DNA of 15,984 bases from GCA-003244245 sp046262495 (lineage in GTDB: Bacteria > Actinomycetota > Actinomycetes > Mycobacteriales > Pseudonocardiaceae), in assembly GCA_046262495.1 (NCBI GenBank), contig JBHEMR010000018.1, forward strand, positions 1-15,984, given 5' to 3'. The position numbers were made by a program, and so were the translations under genes. The notes under the pieces are model-generated. The model ran no database searches. It worked only from the letters and a program-made list of their open reading frames with translations, and was not told the origin of the DNA. The first letter of the stretch is position 1. Every line of letters begins with the position of its first letter. Shown here piece after piece: positions 7,580-14,601 of the stretch.

Positions 7580-9130
7580 CTACCCGAACCGGGCCGCGGC
7601 GGCGCGCAGCGGGGCGAGCCGGCCCCGGACCGGCACCGTCCACAGCGGATGGCCGCGCAACCGCCACTGTCCTAGCAGCGCGTCGGCGGCGAGGAATCCA
7701 CTGGTCGCTGCGCGTTCCATCAGCGCAACGGGGAGGTCGACCCGGGTCAAGTCCCCGGCGAGCACCACGTTCGGATCGGGGGTGGTGACGGTGGGTCGAT
7801 CGCCGAAGGTCCCCGGCGCGAACAGCGGGCAGTCGGCGCGCACCTCGTGGCGCTCGTCGATGATCGTGGCGGTGGCCGTCTCCGGGTAGACCCGCCGCAG
7901 CTCGTCGACGAGCTGGCGCTTGGCTTGCCGCGGGTCCCCGGTCAGCGCGTAGGCGTGTAGTTCCACCACCGAGCCACCGGTGCGCCGGGCCCAGCGGGCC
8001 GCCTCACCCTCGAACCGTTCCAGCACGCTGACGTTGTCCAGCGGCCCGAATCCGCTGGTGCCGAGGAACCCGGGCCGCTCCGGGTTCACCGGCCGATTCA
8101 GCCACAGCCGGGATACCAGGAACGGCGGGGCGGTGCGCAACCGTGCGATGCGTGCCCGCCAGGGCGCTTCGCCGAGCGAGGGTGAGGCGGCGAGCAGCGT
8201 CTGCAATCCGGTCACATCGGCGGCGAGCACCACCGCGTCGACCTCCGCGTGGTCCCCGCCAGCGTGGACAGCGAAGCGACGCTCGCGTCCCGGTGTCACC
8301 CGCTCGACGGCCAGGCCCGCGCACACCGACACCCCCAGCTCGGCCAGGTAACCACCCATCGGGTCCCACAATGACTGCGGGAACGGTTCGGGGGTCACGT
8401 CGAACACCAGGCCCTCGGCTGAGCCAAGGAAGTAGATGTGGAACATCGTGGCTAGCTCGGCCGCCGAGAGCTCCCGGGGATCGGCGAAAAAGCTGCGGGA
8501 GAACACCGAGAACGCCAGGTGTCGGGCGGCATCCGGGAAGCGCAACCGCTCCAGGAACGTCATCGCGTCCTGGTCGTCCAACCGCCGGTAGACCTCCGGC
8601 ACTGACACGTCGACCAGCGGCAGTGCTGCCACCGGATCGATCCGGGTTACCAGGTCCCGCCACTGGAACGTCGGGCTCAACAGCGCGAAGGCCAGCGCGT
8701 TCCACGGTGGCGTGCGCGGCAGACCCTGGAAGGTGTCGCGATGGCCGTCGGCGTCGATCAGTGGATAATCCGTCATCGGCACCAGCGCTCGACCCAACGG
8801 ATCGGCCCGGCGTAGCAGCGCCCGCAAGTTGTAGTACTGCCGGAAGAAGGCGTGGAATCCGCGACTCATCGTGGCTGCGGATCCATCGGCCAGCATGATC
8901 GGCCAGCCGCGCAACCGGCCGCCGAGCTGAAGCTCCCGCTCCAGCAGCTGCACTCCCACGCCACGCTCGGCCAGTGCCACGGCGGCCGCGATGCCGGCGA
9001 TCCCACCGCCCACGACGGCGACCCGCGGAGGTTGTCCCTCTGGCCGTAGCCGACCAGCCCGTGGCGGGTGCAGTACGGCCCGGCGGTCGCGGCCCGGCCG
9101 TTGCCCATTGCCGACGCGGTCGGCTGCCAT
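7580..9130 (-). CDS. crtU: CrtU-like FAD-dependent carotene desaturase/methyltransferase
   Basis: CrtU (isorenieratene synthase family, related to cyanobacterial CruE) desaturates the beta-ionone ring of carotenes and shifts a methyl group, making an aromatic ring. The 516-residue protein has an FAD-binding GxGxxG (G41, G43, G46; VAVVGGGIAGIAAA) with acidic E64, a conserved MSRGFHAFFRQYYNLRALLRR block (88-108), FPDAARHLAFSVFSRSFF, and a C-terminal NVVLAGDLTRVDLP FAD motif. These blocks match Streptomyces CrtU as I remember it better than phytoene desaturase (CrtI). The start ATG at 9130 shares one base with the methyltransferase stop (TAATG); an upstream in-frame start at 9178 would lie inside the preceding gene. 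It is the last gene of glgE-crtT-crtU. Exact substrate is unproven, since no lycopene cyclase is in view. Confidence 0.85.
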   Translation of the reverse strand: MAADRVGNGQRPGRDRRAVLHPPRAGRLRPEGQPPRVAVVGGGIAGIAAAVALAERGVGVQLLERELQLGGRLRGWPIMLADGSAATMSRGFHAFFRQYYNLRALLRRADPLGRALVPMTDYPLIDADGHRDTFQGLPRTPPWNALAFALLSPTFQWRDLVTRIDPVAALPLVDVSVPEVYRRLDDQDAMTFLERLRFPDAARHLAFSVFSRSFFADPRELSAAELATMFHIYFLGSAEGLVFDVTPEPFPQSLWDPMGGYLAELGVSVCAGLAVERVTPGRERRFAVHAGGDHAEVDAVVLAADVTGLQTLLAASPSLGEAPWRARIARLRTAPPFLVSRLWLNRPVNPERPGFLGTSGFGPLDNVSVLERFEGEAARWARRTGGSVVELHAYALTGDPRQAKRQLVDELRRVYPETATATIIDERHEVRADCPLFAPGTFGDRPTVTTPDPNVVLAGDLTRVDLPVALMERAATSGFLAADALLGQWRLRGHPLWTVPVRGRLAPLRAAAARFG

Positions 9131-9846
9131 TACGCCGGCCGCCGGGCCACAACGGTGTGCACGATGCCGCGTTCCCAACCCGGCATCGTGTCGATCTGGG
9201 GGTCGGTTAGACCGTGCCTGCGCAACCGGGCGGCCAGCGCGTCGACGGTGTCAAAACGCAGCACACTGCGCCACAGGTACCGGTAGAGCCCCGCCCGGCC
9301 GGTGACCACCTTCCCAGCTGGGATGATCACGCTCCAGCACACTGCGGTCCAGATCGCTGCGCTCCGCGGCCGACCGTCGAGTGCGTAGTCGTGCACCGCC
9401 AGCGGCGCCCCCGGCGCCAGCTGATCGCACAGCCGGGCCAACACCGGGTCGGGAGCGGGCAGGTTGCGCACCAGGTATGCGGCGAAGATGCCGTCGAACG
9501 GTCCCTGTACCCCGGCGTCGGCGAGCTCCTCGGCCCGGGCGTGTACGAACGACACCCGCGCTGGCCAGTCGGCCTGTCGGGCCTTGGCGAGCATGCCGGC
9601 CGATGCGTCCACTGCAGTGATCCTGGCCTGTGGCGCGGCCGCGAGCAGTGCCAAGGTCGACGCCCCGGTGCCGCAACCCAGGTCCAGCAGGTGCAGCCCG
9701 GCGCCGCCTGAGCCGTTCATGACGCCAGGAATCTGCATCCGGCGGGCGGACCGGGACAAGTTGCTGTAGTAGCCCGGGCTCGCGCCGACCAACCGGTCGT
9801 AAGTTGCCGCGGCAGCGTCGAACTCACTCGTTACGTCGATCGTCAC
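9130..9846 (-). CDS. crtT: CrtT-like SAM-dependent class I methyltransferase
   Basis: The 238-residue protein has SAM-binding motif I LLDLGCGTG (53-61) and an acidic residue at the end of strand 2 (D80, ITAVDASAGML), followed by a VSFVHARAEEL segment: a complete Rossmann methyltransferase. Similarity to Streptomyces CrtT (FD.AAATYD.LV..NPGY start, AVHDY, LYRYLWRSV, PGWE.GI.HTVV end) is from memory. CrtT lies in the isorenieratene cluster but its reaction is not established; it is also distantly like UbiE/MenG quinone methyltransferases. The start is GTG 9846, 9 nt after the glgE stop, with only a weak AGG ribosome site, so translation probably depends on glgE. It overlaps crtU in TAATG, tying the two together. 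Confidence 0.82.
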   Translation of the reverse strand: MTIDVTSEFDAAAATYDRLVGASPGYYSNLSRSARRMQIPGVMNGSGGAGLHLLDLGCGTGASTLALLAAAPQARITAVDASAGMLAKARQADWPARVSFVHARAEELADAGVQGPFDGIFAAYLVRNLPAPDPVLARLCDQLAPGAPLAVHDYALDGRPRSAAIWTAVCWSVIIPAGKVVTGRAGLYRYLWRSVLRFDTVDALAARLRRHGLTDPQIDTMPGWERGIVHTVVARRPA

Positions 9847-9855
9847 GAAAGCAGC

Positions 9856-11823
9856 CTACGGTGGGCGCAGCCACAGGATGTGGGCCACGGCCCGCCAGGG
9901 TTGCAGCTGCACGAAGTTGACCTGGCTCCAGCTGTAGGTCTCGCCACTGACCTCGTCGTGCACGAGGACGCGGTCCAGCCGGTCCAGTCCCAGCGCAGGC
10001 ATATCCAGCACGACAATTCCGCTCACCGTGTTGAACGGCTCCAGGGTGACCACGCAGATCACGGTGTCACCGGTGGCAGGATCGGTCTTCGAATACGCCA
10101 GAAGTGACGGATTGTCCACGAGGTGAAACCGCAGGGTGCGTAGCTGCTGCAGGGCCGGATGCGCCCGCCGGATTGCGTTGAGCCGGGTTAGCCACGGCTC
10201 CAGCGATCGTCCTTGAGCTAACGCGCCGGCGAAGTCCCGAGGGCGCAGCTGGTATTTCTCGCTATCCAGATACTCCTCACTGCCCGGCGCCACTGCGGTG
10301 CTCTCGAACAGCTCGAAGCCGGAGTAGACACCCCACGAGGGAGACAGCGTCGCGGCCAGTGCGGCCCGAATGGCGAACATACCGGGGCCGCCCTGCTGTA
10401 GTGACTCGTGCAGGATGTCCGGGGTGTTGACGAAAAAGTTCGGTCGCATTTCGTCTGCGCGGGAGGCCAGCTCCGTCGCGTACTCGGTGAGCTCCTGCTT
10501 ATCGGTGCGCCAGGTGAAGTAAGTGTAGGACTGGGTAAACCCAAGCCGGGCCAGCCCGTAGAGCCGCGCCGGGCGGGTGAATGCCTCGGCTAGGAAAAGT
10601 ACATCCGGGTGGCGATCCTTGACCTGCCAGATCAGCCACTGCCAGAAGTCCGGCGGTTTGGTGTGCGGGTTGTCTACTCGGAAGATGCGCACCCCGCGCT
10701 CTACCCAGAACAACATTACCCGCAGCATCTCGAGATAGATACCACGGGGGTCGGAATCGAAGTTGAGCGGGTAGATGTCCTGGTAGCGCTTGGGTGGGTT
10801 CTCTGCGTAGGCGATCGTCCCGTCCGGGCGAGTGGTGAACCACTCCTGGTGTTCCTTGGCCCATGGGTGATCCGGCGCGCATTGCAGCGCGTAATCCAGA
10901 GCGACCTCCATACCGAGCTCGCCGGCCCTTGCGACGAAGGTTTCGAAGTCCTCCAACGTACCCAGCCGGGGGTGCACCGTGTCGTGCCCGCCCTCGACCG
11001 AGCCGATCGCCCAGGGCGAACCGACGTCGTCGGGGCCGGCCTGCATGGTGTTGTTGGCGCCTTTGCGGTTTACCTCGCCGATCGGGTGGATCGGCGGCAG
11101 GTACACCACGTCGAAGCCCATCTTGGCGATCCGGTCCAGCTCACCGGTGGCGGTCGCGAAAGTTCCGTGTACCGGGTTGCCGTGCGCGTCCCAGCCGCCG
11201 GTGGACCGGGGAAAGAACTCATACCAGGAGCTGAACAGGGCGCGCGGGCGATCCACCCACACCTTGTGCGAACCGCCCTTGGTGATCAGATCACGGAGTG
11301 GGTCGGCGGTGAGAACCTGGATCACCGGCTCGCCGAGCGCCGGTCCGACCCGCTCGGACAGCGGCAGCCCGACGTCCCGCAGCGCCGCCGCCGCAGTGCT
11401 CAGCACCGCGCGGTGAACCTGCTGGCCGGGCCGGCGAGTCGCTCGCTCCAGCAACCGGGCGCCCGTGATCAGGTCATTCTCCAACTCGGCTGCGGTCTGA
11501 CCAGCGTCGATCTTCACCTCGATCGCGTGCCGCCAGGTCTCCCAGGGATCGGCCCAGCCATCCACCCGGAAGCTCCACCAGCCCACCTCGTCAGCCACTA
11601 CGGTCGCGATGAACTGGTCGGTACCCGCCGGGCCGGGCTGCATCCGAAGCTGGCTGGCCTGGTTGCCCGGACCGCGCCAGACCACCGTGGCGCCCACCGC
11701 GTCGTGGCCCTCACGCCAGACCGTGGCGCAGACCGGAACATGCTCGCCGACCACCGCTTTGCTGGGATGCCTCCCGCACGAGACCACGGGCGTCACATCA
11801 TCGATGGCGATCCGACCACTCAC
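9856..11823 (-). CDS. glgE: Alpha-1,4-glucan:maltose-1-phosphate maltosyltransferase GlgE
   Basis: GlgE extends alpha-1,4-glucan with maltosyl units from maltose-1-phosphate, releasing phosphate. The 655-residue product has the N-terminal beta-sandwich and helical region (about 10-190), then a GH13_3 barrel: EFFPRSTGGW (202-211), LPPIHPIG (242-249), nucleophile D384 (FRVDNPHTKPP), acid/base E413 (FLAEAFTRP) and D469 (NTPDILHE). D384 to E413 has the spacing of Streptomyces D394 and E423. The start is GTG 11823, with GAAAGGGG 8 nt upstream. It leads a probable operon with the crtT- and crtU-like genes and is divergent from glgP over 140 bp. Unlike the compact glgE-treS-mak-glgB order common in actinobacteria, it is cut off from treS by about 3.4 kb of carotenoid-type genes. 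Confidence 0.97.
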   Translation of the reverse strand: MSGRIAIDDVTPVVSCGRHPSKAVVGEHVPVCATVWREGHDAVGATVVWRGPGNQASQLRMQPGPAGTDQFIATVVADEVGWWSFRVDGWADPWETWRHAIEVKIDAGQTAAELENDLITGARLLERATRRPGQQVHRAVLSTAAAALRDVGLPLSERVGPALGEPVIQVLTADPLRDLITKGGSHKVWVDRPRALFSSWYEFFPRSTGGWDAHGNPVHGTFATATGELDRIAKMGFDVVYLPPIHPIGEVNRKGANNTMQAGPDDVGSPWAIGSVEGGHDTVHPRLGTLEDFETFVARAGELGMEVALDYALQCAPDHPWAKEHQEWFTTRPDGTIAYAENPPKRYQDIYPLNFDSDPRGIYLEMLRVMLFWVERGVRIFRVDNPHTKPPDFWQWLIWQVKDRHPDVLFLAEAFTRPARLYGLARLGFTQSYTYFTWRTDKQELTEYATELASRADEMRPNFFVNTPDILHESLQQGGPGMFAIRAALAATLSPSWGVYSGFELFESTAVAPGSEEYLDSEKYQLRPRDFAGALAQGRSLEPWLTRLNAIRRAHPALQQLRTLRFHLVDNPSLLAYSKTDPATGDTVICVVTLEPFNTVSGIVVLDMPALGLDRLDRVLVHDEVSGETYSWSQVNFVQLQPWRAVAHILWLRPP

Positions 11824-11831
11824 CGCTGTCG

Positions 11832-11839
11832 CCCCTTTC
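11832..11839 (-). promoter_or_regulatory. Ribosome binding site of glgE
   Basis: The minus strand reads GAAAGGGG, ending 8 nt before the GTG at 11823-11821. This supports the GTG start. Confidence 0.6.
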
Positions 11840-11859
11840 CCTCGGTCCTGACCTCGGTC
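11840..11859. repeat. Two direct copies of CCTCGGTC, 12-bp period, upstream of glgE
   Basis: CCTCGGTC occurs at 11840-11847 and again at 11852-11859, in the glgE/glgP divergent spacer and just upstream of the glgE ribosome site. Same-face spacing near one helical turn is typical of paired protein-binding sites, but two 8-mers in GC-rich DNA are weak evidence. Confidence 0.3.
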
Positions 11860-11951
11860 TCCAGTCTGCCGGGATCGGCCGGCCGGTGCGCGTCGGGTGT
11901 GCCACTCGCGACGTCACCGCGTTGTGCGTCGGAGAACTTCGGGGCGCCGGA

Positions 11952-11957
11952 TAAAGT
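11952..11957 (+). promoter_or_regulatory. Probable -10 element of a leaderless glgP promoter
   Basis: TAAAGT matches TANNNT and lies 6 nt before ATG 11964. Transcription would then start at or next to the A of the start codon. No Shine-Dalgarno sequence lies in front of this ATG, which agrees with a leaderless mRNA. I see no good -35 hexamer at 16-19 bp, as is common for such actinobacterial promoters. Confidence 0.5.
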
Positions 11958-11963
11958 CCGCCC

Positions 11964-14522
11964 ATGAGAGCACTGCGCCGGTTCACCGTCCGTGCCCAGC
12001 TGCCGGGACCGCTGGCAGCGCTGGAGACGCTGGCCGCCAACCTGCGGTGGAGCTGGCACCCGCCGACCCAGGACCTGTTCGCCTCGTTAGACGAACGCAC
12101 CTGGGCCGCCGTCAACGGGGATCCGATGCGGCTGCTTGGTGAGATTCCCCCCCGTCGACTCACCGCGCTGGCCGCTGATGAGACGGTGGTGGCCCGCACC
12201 CACGCGCTGGCCGAGGATCTGCGCCGCTACCTCGACGATCCCCGCTGGTATCAGCAGCGCCAAGGCGGTTCGCCGGCCGCGATCGCGTACTTCTCCATGG
12301 AGTTCGGCGTTTCGGAGGTGTTGCCGTTCTACTCCGGTGGCCTGGGTGTGCTGGCGGGCGACCACCTCAAGGCGGCCTCAGACCTGGGAGTGCCGCTGAT
12401 CGGCGTCGGTTTGCTCTACGGCTCGGGCTACTTCCGCCAGTCGTTGTCGCTGGACGGTTGGCAGCTGGAGCATTACCCAGTCCTGGATCCGCAGGGCCTG
12501 CCGCTGCACCTACTGGTTGACGCCGCCGGCGCGCCGTTGCTGGTGCACGTCAACGTGCCCTGCGGACGGGTGCTGAGCGCGCGGATCTGGCGAGCTGACA
12601 TCGGGCGGGTTCCGCTGCTGCTGCTGGACTCAGACATCGAGGGCAATCCCGATGATCTCCGCGGAGTCACCGACCGGCTCTATGGCGGCGACCAGGACCA
12701 TCGGATCACCCAGGAAATCCTCGCCGGGATCGGCGGGGTCCGTGCCGTGCGGATGTTCTGCCAGCTCACCGGGCATCCCGAACCTGAGGTGTTCCACACC
12801 AACGAGGGCCACGCCGGCTTTCTCGGCCTGGAGCGGATCAGTGAGCTGATCACCGACAACGGGCTGGGCTTTGACGAGGCCTTGACTGCGGTGCGTGCCG
12901 GCACCGTGTTCACCACGCACACCCCGGTGCCCGCCGGGATAGACCGCTTCCCGGTCGACCTGGTGCGCCACCACTTCGTCGTATCATCAAGCGCTGGGTT
13001 TTCGAACGACGCCGCGCTGCTGCCTGGCGTCGACGTCAACCGGGTGCTGGCACTGGGCGCCGAGGACCACGGCGGGATGTTCAACATGGCGCATATGGGG
13101 CTGCGGCTGGCTCAGCGCGCCAACGGCGTCTCGCAGCTGCACGGCGTCGTGTCCCGGGCGATGTTCCGCGGGCTGTGGCCACAGTTCGACGTCGAGGAGG
13201 TGCCGATCGGATCGGTCACCAACGGCGTGCACGGCCCGACCTGGGCGGCGCGCGAACTCGCCGGTGTGCTCGGGGAGTCCGACGATGGCAGTGCCGCCCT
13301 GCCGCCGCCCGACTCGGTTTTGTGGGACCTACGCTGCATCCTGCGCGCAAAACTGGTGCAAGAGGTGCGCCGGCGGGTCCGGGCTGCCTGGTTGGAGCGC
13401 GGCGCCTCCGCCCCCGAGCTGGGTTGGACGTCGCGAATCTTCGACCCCCAGGTGCTCACGATGGGTTTCGCCCGCCGGGTCCCTACCTACAAGCGGCTCA
13501 CTCTGATGCTTCGTGACCCCGAACGCCTACGAGCCTTGCTGCTGGATCCGCAGCGTCCGGTGCAGTTGATCATTGCCGGCAAGTCCCACCCCGCTGACGA
13601 CGGCGGCAAGGCGCTGATCCAGCAGGTGGTGCGGTTTGCCGACTCGCCGGACGTCCGGCACCGGATAGCGTTCCTGCCCGACTACGACATGTCGATGGCC
13701 CGGTACCTGTATTGGGGCTGCGATGTATGGCTGAACAACCCGCTGCGGCCGTTGGAGGCGTGTGGCACATCGGGGATGAAGTCCGCGCTCAACGGTGGGC
13801 TCAACCTGTCAATCCGGGACGGCTGGTGGGATGAGCTCTACGACGGCCACAACGGCTGGGCCATCCCCACCGCCGACGGCGTCGAGAACCCGGAGCGGCG
13901 TGACACCCTGGAGGCCAACGCGCTCTATGAACTGATCGCAACGCACCTCATCCCCGAGTTCTACGACCGTGGCGCCGACGGCGTGCCGACCAGTTGGGTC
14001 ACCATGGTGCGCCACACGCTGGCCACGTTGCGCCCGCAGGTCCAGGCCTGCCGGATGGTGCAGGAGTACGTGGAGCGCCTCTACGCGCCGGCCGCAGAAT
14101 CGGCCGCGGCGGTGTGCGCCGACTCTTTCGCCGGGGCCCGCAAGCTGTCGCGATACCGGCTGCGGGTCGGTGCCGCCTGGCCTCGAGTGCGGGTCGCGCA
14201 GGTGGACATCTCGGGCCTGCCGGACACCCCGGAGCTGGGCTCGGAAATGACGGTCCGCGCGGTGGTCGTGTTGGCCGGGCTGAAGCCGTGTGACGTGGAC
14301 GTCCAGGTCGTGGTCGGGCGGGTGGACGACCGGGAGGAGTTGCAGGACCCGCTCGTGGTGACCATGCAGCCGGTTGGTGACGCGGATGGCGAGAGCGACC
14401 GATTCGAGGCGACGTTACGGCTGCCGCACGCCGGATTGGTCGGATACACCGTGCGCGTCCTGCCCCAACATCCCCTGATGGCCGCTCCAGCCGAGTTCGG
14501 CCTCCTGCACCTAGCCACCTGA
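11964..14522 (+). CDS. glgP: Alpha-glucan (maltodextrin/glycogen) phosphorylase GlgP
   Basis: GlgP releases glucose-1-phosphate from alpha-1,4-glucan ends; in mycobacteria it acts mainly in glucan recycling. The 852 residues match the actinobacterial DUF3417-containing phosphorylase type (Rv1328-like). They comprise an N-terminal DUF3417-like region (about 10-105, LAANLRWSWHPPTQDLF), AYFSMEFGVSEVLPFYSGGLGVLAGDH-type conserved block (108-133), NEGHAGFL (280-287), TTHTPVPAG (317-325) and the PLP site GTSGMKSALNGG (601-612) with lysine K606. A C-terminal extension from about 690 is typical of this type. The ATG 11964 is the first start and lacks a ribosome site, fitting leaderless translation. 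The gene is divergent from glgE and converges on glgX (79-bp gap). Confidence 0.96.
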   Translation: MRALRRFTVRAQLPGPLAALETLAANLRWSWHPPTQDLFASLDERTWAAVNGDPMRLLGEIPPRRLTALAADETVVARTHALAEDLRRYLDDPRWYQQRQGGSPAAIAYFSMEFGVSEVLPFYSGGLGVLAGDHLKAASDLGVPLIGVGLLYGSGYFRQSLSLDGWQLEHYPVLDPQGLPLHLLVDAAGAPLLVHVNVPCGRVLSARIWRADIGRVPLLLLDSDIEGNPDDLRGVTDRLYGGDQDHRITQEILAGIGGVRAVRMFCQLTGHPEPEVFHTNEGHAGFLGLERISELITDNGLGFDEALTAVRAGTVFTTHTPVPAGIDRFPVDLVRHHFVVSSSAGFSNDAALLPGVDVNRVLALGAEDHGGMFNMAHMGLRLAQRANGVSQLHGVVSRAMFRGLWPQFDVEEVPIGSVTNGVHGPTWAARELAGVLGESDDGSAALPPPDSVLWDLRCILRAKLVQEVRRRVRAAWLERGASAPELGWTSRIFDPQVLTMGFARRVPTYKRLTLMLRDPERLRALLLDPQRPVQLIIAGKSHPADDGGKALIQQVVRFADSPDVRHRIAFLPDYDMSMARYLYWGCDVWLNNPLRPLEACGTSGMKSALNGGLNLSIRDGWWDELYDGHNGWAIPTADGVENPERRDTLEANALYELIATHLIPEFYDRGADGVPTSWVTMVRHTLATLRPQVQACRMVQEYVERLYAPAAESAAAVCADSFAGARKLSRYRLRVGAAWPRVRVAQVDISGLPDTPELGSEMTVRAVVVLAGLKPCDVDVQVVVGRVDDREELQDPLVVTMQPVGDADGESDRFEATLRLPHAGLVGYTVRVLPQHPLMAAPAEFGLLHLAT

Positions 14523-14601
14523 ACCTTGCTCATGGCAATGTGTCGTAGGCCACAGATCATATGGCGCGAAGTCACACAGACAGTGATCATGCGGGCGGGG
14601 A

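Noticed and set aside
7580..9130. Phytoene desaturase (CrtI) as the identity of the FAD protein
   Set aside because: The GFHAFFRQYYNLRALLRR and RFPDAARHLAFSVFSRSFF-type blocks and the CrtT-like partner fit CrtU better. This judgement is from memory and a tree would settle it.
8004..9152. A 382-codon minus-strand frame overlapping the crtU-like gene in another phase
   Set aside because: The translation is Arg/Gly/Pro-rich and without motifs, while the overlapping frame has complete FAD-binding and CrtU-type blocks.
9131..9178. Start at 9178 for the crtU-like protein
   Set aside because: It would overlap the methyltransferase by 49 bases; the TAATG junction at 9130 is a typical coupled start and leaves the FAD domain whole.
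10609..11967. A 452-codon open frame on the plus strand opposite glgE
   Set aside because: It lies antisense to a certain GH13 gene. Long antisense frames are expected in GC-rich coding DNA, and the translation shows no recognisable domain.
14523..14601. Bidirectional terminator between glgP and glgX
   Set aside because: Only 4-5-bp stems can be drawn (for example GCGGG/CCCGC with a 9-nt loop that runs into the glgX stop) and no T-run follows. TGATCA repeats nearby are simple palindromes.
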